Shown: piece after piece, positions 54,510-63,029 of the stretch
Numbering within the stretch: the stretch's first letter is position 1
How the letters are laid out: each line of letters opens with the position of its first letter
Source of the DNA: Thermoflavimicrobium dichotomicum
GTDB taxonomy: Bacteria > Bacillota > Bacilli > Thermoactinomycetales > Thermoactinomycetaceae
DNA: 64,000 nucleotides
Direction: 5' to 3'
NCBI RefSeq assembly: GCF_900114055.1
Contig: NZ_FORR01000005.1
Coordinates: forward strand, 1 to 64,000
Notes under the pieces: model-generated
The model's database searches: none
What the model saw: the letters and a program-made list of their open reading frames with translations, nothing else
Told to the model about the DNA's origin: nothing
Translations under genes and position numbers: made by a program

Positions 54510-54947
54510 TTATTCTTCATCAAATTGGATCGAGACATCTACGTGATGGTTCAGTTTGGGTAAACGTATTTCTAACAAACCAGACCTGTAATCAGCTGTA
54601 ATCGTTTCGGTTGTGAAGCTAAAAGGGATCTGTATGACTCGCTTAAATGAACCGAGAAAACGTTCATTGATCAGAAGTTGATCTGTGGGGATGGGATAGG
54701 GGTAGGGGATTTGCCCCTCTAGCACCAATTGATTTGCATCGATGGAAATCTTTATATCTTGTGGAGATTGCAGACCTGGTATTTCAGCGATAATGACACC
54801 TTCCAAATCCGTTTGATACAGATCAACATTAGGCCCTCTTTTTGGAATCATTCGATATAAATTGTTCCAAAAATTCTCTCCCAATACTTCATCTATGTGA
54901 CCTTGAATCGCAGACAGATCTGGTTGTGAATGATTTTTATTTTTCAT
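54510..54947 (-). CDS. Hsp20/alpha-crystallin family protein
   Basis: 145-aa small heat-shock-like protein. The alpha-crystallin domain spans about 45-145: VDLYQTDLEGVIIAEIPGL, ISIDANQLVLEGQI, INERFLGSFKRVIQIPFSF and the closing ITADYRSGLLEIRLPKL (A-x-x-x-x-G-x-L motif). The N-terminal arm is short. ATG after GGGGAGA. Several such proteins are spore components (CotM-like); the linkage to GerP-like genes agrees with this but does not prove it. Confidence 0.85.
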   Translation of the reverse strand: MKNKNHSQPDLSAIQGHIDEVLGENFWNNLYRMIPKRGPNVDLYQTDLEGVIIAEIPGLQSPQDIKISIDANQLVLEGQIPYPYPIPTDQLLINERFLGSFKRVIQIPFSFTTETITADYRSGLLEIRLPKLNHHVDVSIQFDEE

Positions 54948-55043
54948 GAGGATTCTCCCCTTTGTTCTAAAAACATACAAGTCACTCAACAATATAAAAC
55001 ATATAGGTTAAAGGGATATTTTATGCTTGAAAGATTCTATTTA

Positions 55044-55199
55044 GTGCGATACTTACAGTCATCATCGCCAAAAACTTTTTATAGGAGAAGAAGGTTTGTC
55101 AAATATCAATTGGGATTATGATATACTAAATATGTTGAATTATAAAAATTAATAATCATATAGCGAATGATAGAGCTGTTTATACTTGATGGGAAAAGG
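55044..55199 (+). repeat. Direct repeat of the azlD-dhaK junction, right copy (156 bp)
   Basis: Counterpart of 50946-51083: begins with the last codons of azlD (ACTTACAGTCATCATCGCC...TTTTTATAG) although no azlD gene precedes it, and ends at the dhaK ribosome site. It likely carries the original dhaK promoter (TATACTAAATATGTTG region). Confidence 0.88.
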
Positions 55200-55209
55200 A
55201 GTGCTTTGG

Positions 55210-56199
55210 ATGAAAAAACTGATTAATCATCCTGAATATGTGGTTCAGGAAATGATTGAAGGAATGGCTCTCGCTCACCCGCAAATAGTGAAAAAATTGC
55301 CAGATACTCATGTGTTGGTACGGGCCGATTTATCAAAAGAAAAAGTGGCGCTGGTTAGTGGGGGTGGAAGCGGACATGAGCCGTCTCATGGCGGCTTTGT
55401 CGGTACAGGCATGTTAGATGCGGCCGTTGCTGGTGAAGTATTCACGTCGCCCACACCAGATCAGTTGCTGGCAGCGATTAAAGCGGTGGACCGTGGCAAA
55501 GGTGTGCTTCTTGTCATTAAAAATTATTCAGGGGATGTCATGAATTTTGAAATGGCTATGGAATTGGCTGAAGCGGAAGGAATCCAGGTCAAGAAAGTGA
55601 TAGTGGATGATGATGTTGCGGTAAAAAATAGTACCTACACGGTAGGAAGGCGGGGTATTGCCGGAACGGTTTTTGTTCATAAAATTGCAGGAGCACTCGC
55701 TGAACAGGGAGCTTCTCTCGATGAAGTTCAGAAAGTGGCGGAAAAAGTGATCAGTCGTGTAAGAAGTATGGGGATGGCTCTCAGCCCTTGCACGATCCCG
55801 GCTGTAGGTAAACCAGGATTTGAGATTGGCGAAGACGAAATGGAAATGGGCATGGGTATTCATGGGGAACCAGGTATTGATCGGACCAAAATAGCCAGTG
55901 CGGATGAGGTGGCCAGTACCTTGGTTTCCTATATATTGGAAGATATGCCTTGTCGAGAAGGGGAAAGAGTTGCGGTCATGATCAATGGACTGGGTGCAAC
56001 TCCGCTCATGGAATTGTATATTGTGAATCGGAAGGTAGCCAAGCTTCTTCAGGAGAAACAGATCCAGGTTCATAAAACATTTGTGGGAGAATACATGACT
56101 TCGTTGGAAATGGCTGGTTGCTCGGTTACCCTGCTTAAGTTGGATGATCAATTGACGGAGCTGCTTGATGCTCCTGCACAAACCATTGCTTGGTCATAA
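55210..56199 (+). CDS. dhaK: PTS-dependent dihydroxyacetone kinase, DhaK subunit
   Basis: 329-aa substrate-binding subunit that holds dihydroxyacetone covalently on a His. LVSGGGSGHEPSHGGFVG (about residue 48), the KNYSGDVMNFEMA motif and MGIHGEPG with the hemiaminal His (about 220) are present. ATG after AAAGGAG by 8 bases; two earlier ATGs lack spacing. Normally followed closely by dhaL; here 421 bases intervene, occupied by an inserted element that begins at the stop codon. Confidence 0.95.
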   Translation: MKKLINHPEYVVQEMIEGMALAHPQIVKKLPDTHVLVRADLSKEKVALVSGGGSGHEPSHGGFVGTGMLDAAVAGEVFTSPTPDQLLAAIKAVDRGKGVLLVIKNYSGDVMNFEMAMELAEAEGIQVKKVIVDDDVAVKNSTYTVGRRGIAGTVFVHKIAGALAEQGASLDEVQKVAEKVISRVRSMGMALSPCTIPAVGKPGFEIGEDEMEMGMGIHGEPGIDRTKIASADEVASTLVSYILEDMPCREGERVAVMINGLGATPLMELYIVNRKVAKLLQEKQIQVHKTFVGEYMTSLEMAGCSVTLLKLDDQLTELLDAPAQTIAWS

Positions 56200-56606
56200 T
56201 TGCACTCCACACGACTGAAGCCGTGGGATTCTTGGGTCGTTAGCGCCCTCAGTCCATTTCTGTTTCGGACAACGCCCAAGTTCAGGGGTGTGTCATCACC
56301 CCGTCCCATGCAGTTCTACGGCACTGGACCGCATGTACCCACATGGGCGGCATACCTGTTACCAGTATGCTAGTTCCTTTCATTCACTCTCATGGTTTTA
56401 CCTGGTAGGAGACCTTTCGCTACCAGAACCTCGTACCATGACGTCCACAGGAACATTCGACCTACTACCAGTAGGATGAGCACCGCTCGTATGTTTGATT
56501 ATATAGAAAATTGTTGCTCTAAGCAATCCCCTGAAGGGATTACCGAGCAACGCCGTCTTTCATCCTCCGATTCAAACCGTGGGCTTTCAGACGGCATTTT
56601 TGTAAA
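56200..56606 (-). mobile_element. ORF-less structured element with IS200/IS605-like end (HEARO/omega-RNA-like)
   Basis: Read on the minus strand it starts near GCCGTCTGAAAGCCCACGG, has GCCGTCT/AGACGGC pairing, a strong GTTGCTC...GAGCAAC hairpin containing AATCCC-TTCA-GGGGATT, further hairpins CTGGTAG/CTACCAG, GCATAC/GTATGC, GGGGTG/CACCCC, and ends with CCCACGGCTTCAGTCGTGTGGAG, a subterminal hairpin like right ends of IS200/IS605 elements. No open reading frame of note is inside. Such a build fits a non-autonomous IS605-group element carrying the noncoding RNA of an IscB (HEARO) or TnpB system. I infer the class from layout only. It splits dhaK from dhaL. Confidence 0.55.
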
Positions 56607-56620
56607 GGGGAGGCATATCA

Positions 56621-57241
56621 GTGATATCGGTTGAACAATTCCTCAAGTGGATTCGATTCGCTCATGAAAAAATCCAGCAACATAAAAATGAATTGACGGA
56701 ACTGGATCAGGCGATTGGCGATGGGGACCATGGCGTGAATTTGGCTAGAGGCTTTGAAGCTGTCGTTCAAAAACTGGATGCACATGAAGGAAAAGATCTG
56801 GGGGCATTATGCCAAGAGATTGGCATGACTTTGATCGCGAAAGTCGGTGGAGCATCTGGACCCCTTTATGGAACTGCGTTTGTTCGGATGGCCACAGCCT
56901 GGAAAGGAAAGCAATCGGTTACTTATCCAGAGTTTGTCCAAGGGATTGAAGCCGGAGCCAATGGCATTCAGGCAAGAGGAAAAGCAGGACTTGGGGATAA
57001 GACGATGTTGGATGTTTGGTTGCCTTTGGCTGATTACTTGGCCAGGGAGACAGAAACAGTATCGTGGAAAGAGGTAGAACGTTTTGTTTACCAGCAAATG
57101 AAATCGACGGAATCAATGGAAGCTAAAAAAGGCCGAGCCGCTTTTCTAGGTGCTCGTTCGATTGGACATAGGGATCCAGGAGCTGTTTCTTCTTATTATC
57201 TATTTGCTGCCTTGTGCCAAACAATGGAAATGAAGGAGTAA
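56621..57241 (+). CDS. dhaL: Dihydroxyacetone kinase, DhaL (ADP-binding) subunit
   Basis: 206-aa helical-barrel subunit that holds ADP/Mg and passes phosphate to the sugar on DhaK. LDQAIGDGDHGVNLARGFEA contains the Mg-binding Asp cluster; KVGGASGPLYGTAFVRM and GDKTMLDVWLPL complete the nucleotide site. GTG start 7 bases after AGGGGAGG, which lies just outside the inserted element. Confidence 0.95.
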   Translation: MISVEQFLKWIRFAHEKIQQHKNELTELDQAIGDGDHGVNLARGFEAVVQKLDAHEGKDLGALCQEIGMTLIAKVGGASGPLYGTAFVRMATAWKGKQSVTYPEFVQGIEAGANGIQARGKAGLGDKTMLDVWLPLADYLARETETVSWKEVERFVYQQMKSTESMEAKKGRAAFLGARSIGHRDPGAVSSYYLFAALCQTMEMKE

Positions 57242-57245
57242 TGTC

Positions 57246-57641
57246 ATGAGTTTTGTAGGAATTGTACTAGTATCACATAGTTTGGAACTAGTCACTGGAT
57301 TAAAAAAACTCTTGGTGCAAATTCAGCCTTCTGTTCCCATCGCAGTGGCTGGTGGCGATGAGGAAGATGGGTTGGGGACAAGTGCCCAGAAGATCAAGGA
57401 AGCGATTGAATCCGTATATTCGGATAAGGGTGTTGTGGTTTTATTTGATTTGGGCAGTTCTCTCATGCAGACGGAAATCGCATTGGAGTGGATGGAGAAT
57501 AGCGAAAATGTGAAAATAGCCAATGCTCCACTGGTAGAGGGGGCCTATACAGCTGTTGTTCAATCTGGTTGCGGCAGTTCGCTGGAAAAGGTTCTTCGTG
57601 CGGCCGAAGAAGCAAGACAAATGAATAAAACCATCAGTTAA
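57246..57641 (+). CDS. dhaM: Dihydroxyacetone kinase phosphotransfer subunit DhaM (EIIA domain only)
   Basis: 131-aa mannose-type EIIA domain that rephosphorylates ADP on DhaL with PTS phosphate. VLVSHSLELV contains the phosphorylated His (about residue 11); GGDEEDGLGTSAQKI and FDLGSSLMQTEIALEW are family motifs. The HPr-like and EI-like extensions of enteric DhaM are absent, so it needs general HPr and EI; EI is encoded at 61286. Starts 4 bases behind dhaL. Confidence 0.93.
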   Translation: MSFVGIVLVSHSLELVTGLKKLLVQIQPSVPIAVAGGDEEDGLGTSAQKIKEAIESVYSDKGVVVLFDLGSSLMQTEIALEWMENSENVKIANAPLVEGAYTAVVQSGCGSSLEKVLRAAEEARQMNKTIS

Positions 57642-57799
57642 ATATCATCCCAATTGCCTGTTTCGGTGAAAAATAACAAGTAAATAAACTTTTCTATTAA
57701 ACAAATTATTCTATCATATCCGCTTGTTACTTTACAAAATGCGCATGTTGACAAGAAACAGATCTTAACATTATATTAATAAACGACAATAGAATGAGT

Positions 57800-57870
57800 A
57801 GGGCGTGTTACTGGTAATGCAGGCATGAGCCGAAAAAGGATCTGTATAACAGGTCTTTTTTGGCTTTTTT
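57800..57870 (+). promoter_or_regulatory. RAT antiterminator overlapping a terminator, GlcT-type leader
   Basis: GGGCGTGTTACTGGTAATGC then AGGCATGAGCC matches ribonucleic antiterminator (RAT) sequences of the BglG/GlcT family. Its 3' end overlaps the terminator AGCCGAAAAAGG.../...TCTTTTTTGGCT followed by a T-run. The two folds exclude each other, so the antiterminator protein encoded just downstream controls its own operon. The upstream part 57642-57799 holds no gene. Confidence 0.8.
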
Positions 57871-57932
57871 TCATTTTGGATGGCAAATACTATAATGAAA
57901 GAGGAATTTATATAGAAATCTGGTGATGTTTT

Positions 57933-58832
57933 ATGACGGACGGGAATGATTATGTGATCGTTCGTGTGTTAAACCATAATGTCGTGTGGGTGAAAGAACC
58001 TGCAGGCAGCGAAATTGTTTTGCTAGGGAAAGGAATAGGCTTTCGACAAAAAGCCGGAAATACGATTTCACTCTCGGACCCGCGCATTGAAAAAAAATTT
58101 CGTTTGGAAGATGAAACGCATGCCAAAAAGTATCGTAATCTGATGAATCATATTGACCAAGCTGTCATTGGTATATCAGAAGAAATTATCGCCTTGATCA
58201 GTCAGGAATTGAAGGCGGAAATAAACGAACATATTCATGTCGCCCTGCCTGAACATATCCAATTTGCCATGGATCGATTGCGCAATGGTTTGGAAATCAC
58301 GAATCCATTTCTTTTCTTGATCAAAGTATTGTATTCTAAAGAATTTTCGTTAGCTAAAAAAGCGGCTGAACTGATCAGTCGTGCTTTTGATATTGTGATT
58401 CCAGAAAGTGAGATGGGCTTTTTAGCATTGCATATTCATTCAGCCATCAGCAATTATCCTGTATCCAAAACGGTTCAGTTGACATCTGTCATATATGAGA
58501 TTGTGGACAAGATCGAGAAAGAAATGGCCGTTGAAATCCAAAAAGGAAGCATGGAATATATTCGCTTGATTATGCACTTGCGATTTGTATTGGAAAGAAT
58601 CCGCCAACAAAAGACGATCCAACACCCCTTTTTGGATCACATAAAAACCGATCTGCATCATGAATTTCGCATCGCCAAAGGGATTGGTGAGCTGATTTCC
58701 GAGCGGTTAAATGTAAGCGTTATAGAAGATGAGTTGGGATACATTGCAATGCATTTATACCGTTTGAACGAATTAAAAGGTGGACATGTGGAACGGAGTG
58801 AACAAGATGTTGAAAAAATGGTTGAAGAATAA
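57933..58832 (+). CDS. BglG/GlcT-family transcription antiterminator
   Basis: 299 aa. Residues 1-58 are the CAT RNA-binding domain (VIVRVLNHNVVWVKEPAGSE, LLGKGIGFRQKAG); two PRD domains follow (about 65-170 and 170-280) with regulatory His residues in NEHIHVALPEHI, LALHIHSAI, LIMHLRFVL and IAMHLYRL. PTS phosphorylation of these His tunes RNA binding. With the RAT directly upstream and a GlcNAc PTS downstream it likely induces the nag/PTS operon. Ribosome site is weak (TGGTGA). Confidence 0.9.
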   Translation: MTDGNDYVIVRVLNHNVVWVKEPAGSEIVLLGKGIGFRQKAGNTISLSDPRIEKKFRLEDETHAKKYRNLMNHIDQAVIGISEEIIALISQELKAEINEHIHVALPEHIQFAMDRLRNGLEITNPFLFLIKVLYSKEFSLAKKAAELISRAFDIVIPESEMGFLALHIHSAISNYPVSKTVQLTSVIYEIVDKIEKEMAVEIQKGSMEYIRLIMHLRFVLERIRQQKTIQHPFLDHIKTDLHHEFRIAKGIGELISERLNVSVIEDELGYIAMHLYRLNELKGGHVERSEQDVEKMVEE

Positions 58833-59295
58833 AAAAGAAGTTACATTGGTTGCACCGATCACAGGAAAAGTGATTCCGCTCGAACAGGTAGAGGATCCTG
58901 TATTTGCGAATAAAATGGCTGGGGACGGATTGGCGATTGTTCCAGAGCAAGGCGTTGTGGTGGCTCCTGTCGATGCAACGGTCGCTCATCTGTTCGAAAC
59001 CAAACATGCGATTGGTCTTCAAACAAAAGGGGGACTGGAAATTTTAATTCACATTGGATTGGATACGGTGAATTTGAAAGGAGAAGGATTTGAAGCTTTT
59101 GTACAATTGGGAGACCAAGTCAAACAAGGGCAGAAATTGCTTGGATTTGACATGGAAGTAATCAGGAATGCGAATTATTCCACTTCGACACCGGTTGTCA
59201 TCACCAATGGTGAGGTTGTCGCCGAACAGAAGGTCTTGGCAGAGGGAAATGTACAGGCGGGTGAAGATAAGGTTTTACACATTCTACTGAAATAG
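58807..59295 (+). CDS. PTS EIIA component, glucose/N-acetylglucosamine type
   Basis: 162-aa stand-alone EIIA (Crr-like). TLVAPITGKVIPLEQVEDPVF-type N-terminus (VAPITGKVIPL), GDGLAIVPEQGVVVAPVD with a conserved His-pocket strand, and the active His in LEILIHIGLDTV (about residue 83). It passes phosphate from HPr to the EIIB of the permease encoded at 63030 onward. ATG after CGGAGTGAACAAG, inside the end of the antiterminator gene. Confidence 0.92.
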   Translation: MLKKWLKNKKEVTLVAPITGKVIPLEQVEDPVFANKMAGDGLAIVPEQGVVVAPVDATVAHLFETKHAIGLQTKGGLEILIHIGLDTVNLKGEGFEAFVQLGDQVKQGQKLLGFDMEVIRNANYSTSTPVVITNGEVVAEQKVLAEGNVQAGEDKVLHILLK

Positions 59296-59307
59296 TGGTG
59301 AGAAAAA

Positions 59308-60468
59308 ATGAAAACCTTATTCAAAGGAAATGTGGTACAAAAGGATAAGGTGATTCCTCAAGGGATTGTAGTTGTTGAGGGAGCACGAATTGTATTCGTT
59401 GGTGAAGAACACAGGTATTCCAGAACAGGGGATGAAGCTGTTTTTCACTATCCCGATTCCTGGATCTGTCCCGGATTGATCGATTTTCATATTCATGGAA
59501 ATGCAGGCCATGATGTAATGGATGCCACATTTGAGGCATTAGAAGCGATCAGTAAAAGCCTGTGTCGATATGGAGTCACTGGATTTCTGCCGACGACGAT
59601 GACAGCACCACTTCACAAGATTTATCGGGTTGTGCAAAATATTGTCCATTTTACAGAGACAGCGAATGAGTATGCGCAAATTTTGGGCATTCATCTCGAA
59701 GGCCCTTGGATTAACAAAAAATATAAAGGTGCACAAAAAGAAGAAGATATCATGGAACCTTCCCTGGAACAGGCAGAAAAATTGTTGGAAATAGCTGGCG
59801 ATCAATTGCGGGTGGTAACGATTGCCCCAGAGATTTTCGGAGCTTTACCCGTGATTTCCAATTTGAGCCAGCGGGGAGTTATTTGTTCGATCGGGCATAC
59901 TGATGCTACATTGGAGCAAGTCAATCAAGCCTGTGAATGTGGTGCCTCTCATTTTACCCATTTATATAATGCCATGAGAGGATTGCATCATCGGGAAATC
60001 GGTGTGGTTGGTGCAGCACTGACCAAAAAGGATATGACCTGTGACATTATCGCTGATTTCATTCATTCCCATCCAAACGCTGTGGAACTGGCTTATCAAG
60101 TAAAAGGACGGGAGAAACTCCTGCTCATTAGTGATGGCATTGAAGCCGTTGGGATGGAGGATGGAGTTTATGAATTAGGTGGGCAGACAGTTTATGTGAA
60201 CAAGTGTATCGCTCGCCTTGAAGATGGAACATTGGCAGGAAGTACCTTAACCTTAAATCGTGCGATTCGAAATTTGGTCGAACAATTGCAGATCCCGATT
60301 ACCGATGCAGTCTATATGGCCGCTACAGCTCCAGCAGAAAAACTTGGACTGGCAGAGAAAAAAGGAAGTTTGGAAGTAGGTAAAGATGCAGATGTAGTGG
60401 TTTTCTCGCATGTATTTGACGCACAGTTAACCATGATTAATGGAAAAGTAGTCTATCGGGAGGAATAG
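59308..60468 (+). CDS. nagA: N-acetylglucosamine-6-phosphate deacetylase
   Basis: 386-aa amidohydrolase giving glucosamine 6-phosphate and acetate. Metal/active-site motifs are DFHIHGNAGHDVMDAT (about 60), the Glu in HLEGPWINKKYKGAQ, GHTDAT, HLYNAMRGLHHR and the catalytic Asp in LLISDGIEAVGM. Overlap-like spacing (12 bases) with the EIIA gene and 5 bases to nagB shows one operon. Confidence 0.96.
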   Translation: MKTLFKGNVVQKDKVIPQGIVVVEGARIVFVGEEHRYSRTGDEAVFHYPDSWICPGLIDFHIHGNAGHDVMDATFEALEAISKSLCRYGVTGFLPTTMTAPLHKIYRVVQNIVHFTETANEYAQILGIHLEGPWINKKYKGAQKEEDIMEPSLEQAEKLLEIAGDQLRVVTIAPEIFGALPVISNLSQRGVICSIGHTDATLEQVNQACECGASHFTHLYNAMRGLHHREIGVVGAALTKKDMTCDIIADFIHSHPNAVELAYQVKGREKLLLISDGIEAVGMEDGVYELGGQTVYVNKCIARLEDGTLAGSTLTLNRAIRNLVEQLQIPITDAVYMAATAPAEKLGLAEKKGSLEVGKDADVVVFSHVFDAQLTMINGKVVYREE

Positions 60469-60473
60469 GAGCC

Positions 60474-61232
60474 TTGTTTCAATGGATGGTATGCGATCAT
60501 TATGAAGAGATGAGCCGACAGGCAGCCCAGATTGTGGCCAGGCAGATACAGCAAAAGCCTGATTCGGTTATTGGCTTTGCCACAGGAAGTACGCCTTTAG
60601 GCTTATATCAAGAGCTTGTACGCATGTACCATAATAAGGAGGTGAGCTTCGAGCGGATTCAAACATTTAATTTGGATGAATATGTGGGGTTAGCGAAAGA
60701 TCATCCACAAAGTTATTATCGGTTCATGTGGGATCATCTTTTTGGACAAGTGGGCATTCAAGAGAGTCAAATCCATTTTCCTTCCGGTATTTTTCAGGAT
60801 GCAAAGCAGGCTTGTGAAGAATATGAAATCCAATTACAACGAATTGGGGCTATAGATTTACAGATTCTTGGTATTGGAGCAAATGGTCACATTGGTTTCA
60901 ACGAGCCATCGGATGTCTTTGTCATGGGTACACATATTGTTCAATTGACAGAACGAACCATTGAAGCAAATGCTCGTTTCTTTCAGGATAAATCGGAAGT
61001 CCCGCGCCAAGCCATTACGATGGGAATCGGAAACATTATGAAAGCAAGACACATTCTTCTTCTGGCCAATGACGAGAGTAAGGCAGAAGCAGTACAATCA
61101 CTTTTTTCCGGCGTGGTTGACCCAAGAGTTCCTGCGTCGATCTTGCAGCTTCATCCAAATGTTTCAGTTTTGGTTACTTCAGAAGTAGCTTATTTGTTAA
61201 AAGATTTGCCCTTCACCAGAAATATAGGGTGA
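60474..61232 (+). CDS. nagB: Glucosamine-6-phosphate deaminase
   Basis: 252-aa isomerase/deaminase making fructose 6-phosphate and ammonia. GFATGSTPLGLYQELVRM (about 35), TFNLDEYVGL with catalytic Asp, and GIGANGHIGFNEPS with the ring-opening His are present. It lacks the C-terminal allosteric extension of E. coli NagB, as usual in Bacilli. TTG at 60474 gives the normal N-terminal length although it is only 2 bases past AGGAG; an ATG four codons in is the alternative. Confidence 0.94.
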   Translation: MFQWMVCDHYEEMSRQAAQIVARQIQQKPDSVIGFATGSTPLGLYQELVRMYHNKEVSFERIQTFNLDEYVGLAKDHPQSYYRFMWDHLFGQVGIQESQIHFPSGIFQDAKQACEEYEIQLQRIGAIDLQILGIGANGHIGFNEPSDVFVMGTHIVQLTERTIEANARFFQDKSEVPRQAITMGIGNIMKARHILLLANDESKAEAVQSLFSGVVDPRVPASILQLHPNVSVLVTSEVAYLLKDLPFTRNIG

Positions 61233-61285
61233 AAGCGTTTTACAAGAACATCGATTGGGAATTTGAAATGGAGAGGTGAATCGAA

Positions 61286-63001
61286 TTGAAATTACAAGGA
61301 ATCCCAGCTTCTCAAGGAATCGCTATTGCCAAAGCAGTAGTATGGAGTGGAAATGTCGAATCTTCTGAGGAAGTAAAAATCGTTGCAGATGAAGTAGAAA
61401 GAGAAGTTCAACGTTTGGATCAAAGCATTGAAAAAGCATCGGAGCAAATTAATGAATTGTATCAGCAAATGTTAGAAAGCGTCGGAGAAGATAAAGCAGC
61501 TATCATGATGGCTCACCTCGCTTTTTTGCAAGATCCTGATTTTGTGGGAGAAATGAAAAGAAAAATTGAAACGGAACTGGTGGATGCGGCAACGGCTGTG
61601 CAGCAAGTAGTCAAGCATTATGTTCAAATCTTTGAAGCGATGGATAACGAATATATGCGGGAGAGAGCGACTGACATCCAGGATGTCGGAAAAAGGCTCA
61701 TCCATCTATTAACCGGTCGTGCCGATGATGGGCGCTTCCAGTTTGATGAACCTGTCATTATCGTGGCAGATGATTTGGCTCCATCAGAAACGGTGCAGTT
61801 ACCACGTGAATTCGTTCAAGGTATTATTACGGCAAAAGGTGGTAAAACATCCCACGCTGCCATTTTGTCACGCTCTTTGGGAATCCCGGCTGTGATGGGC
61901 ATTGAAGCAAGTCTGGACGGTCGGATCCAAACGGGAGACCAACTGATTATGAATGGTACAACCGGAGAAATCTGGATTTCTCCTGACCAAGAAACATTGG
62001 AAAATTATAAAAAACAATTGGAACAAGAGAAAAAACGGAAAAAACAGTTGGAACAGTTGCGTGACCTGAAAGCTGAAACAACCGATGGACGGCAAGTAAA
62101 ACTAAAGGCCAACTTGGGTAGACCACAAGAAGTGGATGCAGTTGTATCCAGTGGTGCAGATGGAATTGGGTTATTTCGCAGTGAGTTTCTCTTCATGGAT
62201 CGTGAAGATCTGCCTTCTGAGGAGGAACAATTTGAGGCTTACGCTGAAGTCGTGAAAAAAATGGATGGAAAGCCTGTCATTATCCGTACGCTGGATATTG
62301 GTGGAGATAAACATCTTCCTTATTTGGGTCTTCCGGAAGAGATGAATCCCTTCCTGGGATGGAGAGCGATCCGTATCTCCCTCGATCGAAAAGATTTATT
62401 TAAAACACAGCTGCGTGCCATTCTACGGGCCAGTGCATTTGGTAAAGCAATGATTATGTTTCCGATGATCTCGCATGTAGAACAGGTTCGTCAGGCCAAA
62501 AGCATACTGGAAGAAGTAAAAACAGAACTGAAACAGAACGGGATTGCTTTTGACCCCAATGTTGAAGTTGGCATTATGATTGAAGTGCCAAGTGCTTGTC
62601 TGATTGCAGATGCTCTTGCCAAAGAAGTACAGTTTTTCAGCATCGGAACCAATGACCTGGTTCAATATACCTTGGCTGTAGATCGGATGAATGAACGGAT
62701 CCAACACCTTTATAACTACTTCCATCCGGCTGTCCTGCGACTCATTAAAATGGTGATTGATGCCTCACACCGCCATCAGATTTGGACAGGCATGTGTGGA
62801 GAAATGGCTGGAGATCCATTGGCAACAGAACTACTTCTTGGCCTGGGGTTGGATGAGTTTAGTGTTTCTGCAAATATCCTGCAGATTAAAGAGCGCATTC
62901 GTTCCACTTCTTTTACAGAAGCCAAAAAAGTGGCGGATCATGTGTTGAACCTAAATACAGTAGAAGAGGTTCAACAATATTTGTCTCAACGCTTACCTTA
63001 A
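61286..63001 (+). CDS. ptsI: PTS enzyme I
   Basis: 571-aa phosphoenolpyruvate-protein phosphotransferase that starts the PTS chain by phosphorylating HPr. GKTSHAAILSRSLGIPAVMG contains the phospho-His (about residue 191); the PEP-binding barrel has GIGLFRSEFLFM, TLDIGGDKHLPYL, GTNDLVQYTLAVDR and the catalytic Cys in GMCGEMAGDP. No ptsH lies before it, unusual since ptsHI are normally adjacent; HPr must be encoded elsewhere or this EI is a second copy dedicated to amino sugars. TTG start after GGAGAGGTG. Confidence 0.95.
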   Translation: MKLQGIPASQGIAIAKAVVWSGNVESSEEVKIVADEVEREVQRLDQSIEKASEQINELYQQMLESVGEDKAAIMMAHLAFLQDPDFVGEMKRKIETELVDAATAVQQVVKHYVQIFEAMDNEYMRERATDIQDVGKRLIHLLTGRADDGRFQFDEPVIIVADDLAPSETVQLPREFVQGIITAKGGKTSHAAILSRSLGIPAVMGIEASLDGRIQTGDQLIMNGTTGEIWISPDQETLENYKKQLEQEKKRKKQLEQLRDLKAETTDGRQVKLKANLGRPQEVDAVVSSGADGIGLFRSEFLFMDREDLPSEEEQFEAYAEVVKKMDGKPVIIRTLDIGGDKHLPYLGLPEEMNPFLGWRAIRISLDRKDLFKTQLRAILRASAFGKAMIMFPMISHVEQVRQAKSILEEVKTELKQNGIAFDPNVEVGIMIEVPSACLIADALAKEVQFFSIGTNDLVQYTLAVDRMNERIQHLYNYFHPAVLRLIKMVIDASHRHQIWTGMCGEMAGDPLATELLLGLGLDEFSVSANILQIKERIRSTSFTEAKKVADHVLNLNTVEEVQQYLSQRLP

Positions 63002-63029
63002 AAAGGGAGAAAACAAGGAGGCTGTGTTC

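Larger units (their letters stand above)
51084..55043. mobile_element. Inserted segment between duplicated junctions
   Basis: Everything between the two direct repeats is foreign to the azlD-dhaK junction: GerP-like genes and remnants, an Hsp20 N-terminal remnant, a G+C-rich oxalate decarboxylase and an Hsp20 gene. No transposase, integrase or attachment site is visible, so the mechanism is unclear; tandem duplication followed by loss, or Campbell-type integration through the junction sequence, would both give this layout. Confidence 0.65.

Noticed and set aside
56200-56606. Group II intron fragment
   Set aside because: I see no domain V-like hairpin with the catalytic triad and no intron-encoded protein; the terminal hairpin is of IS200/IS605 type.
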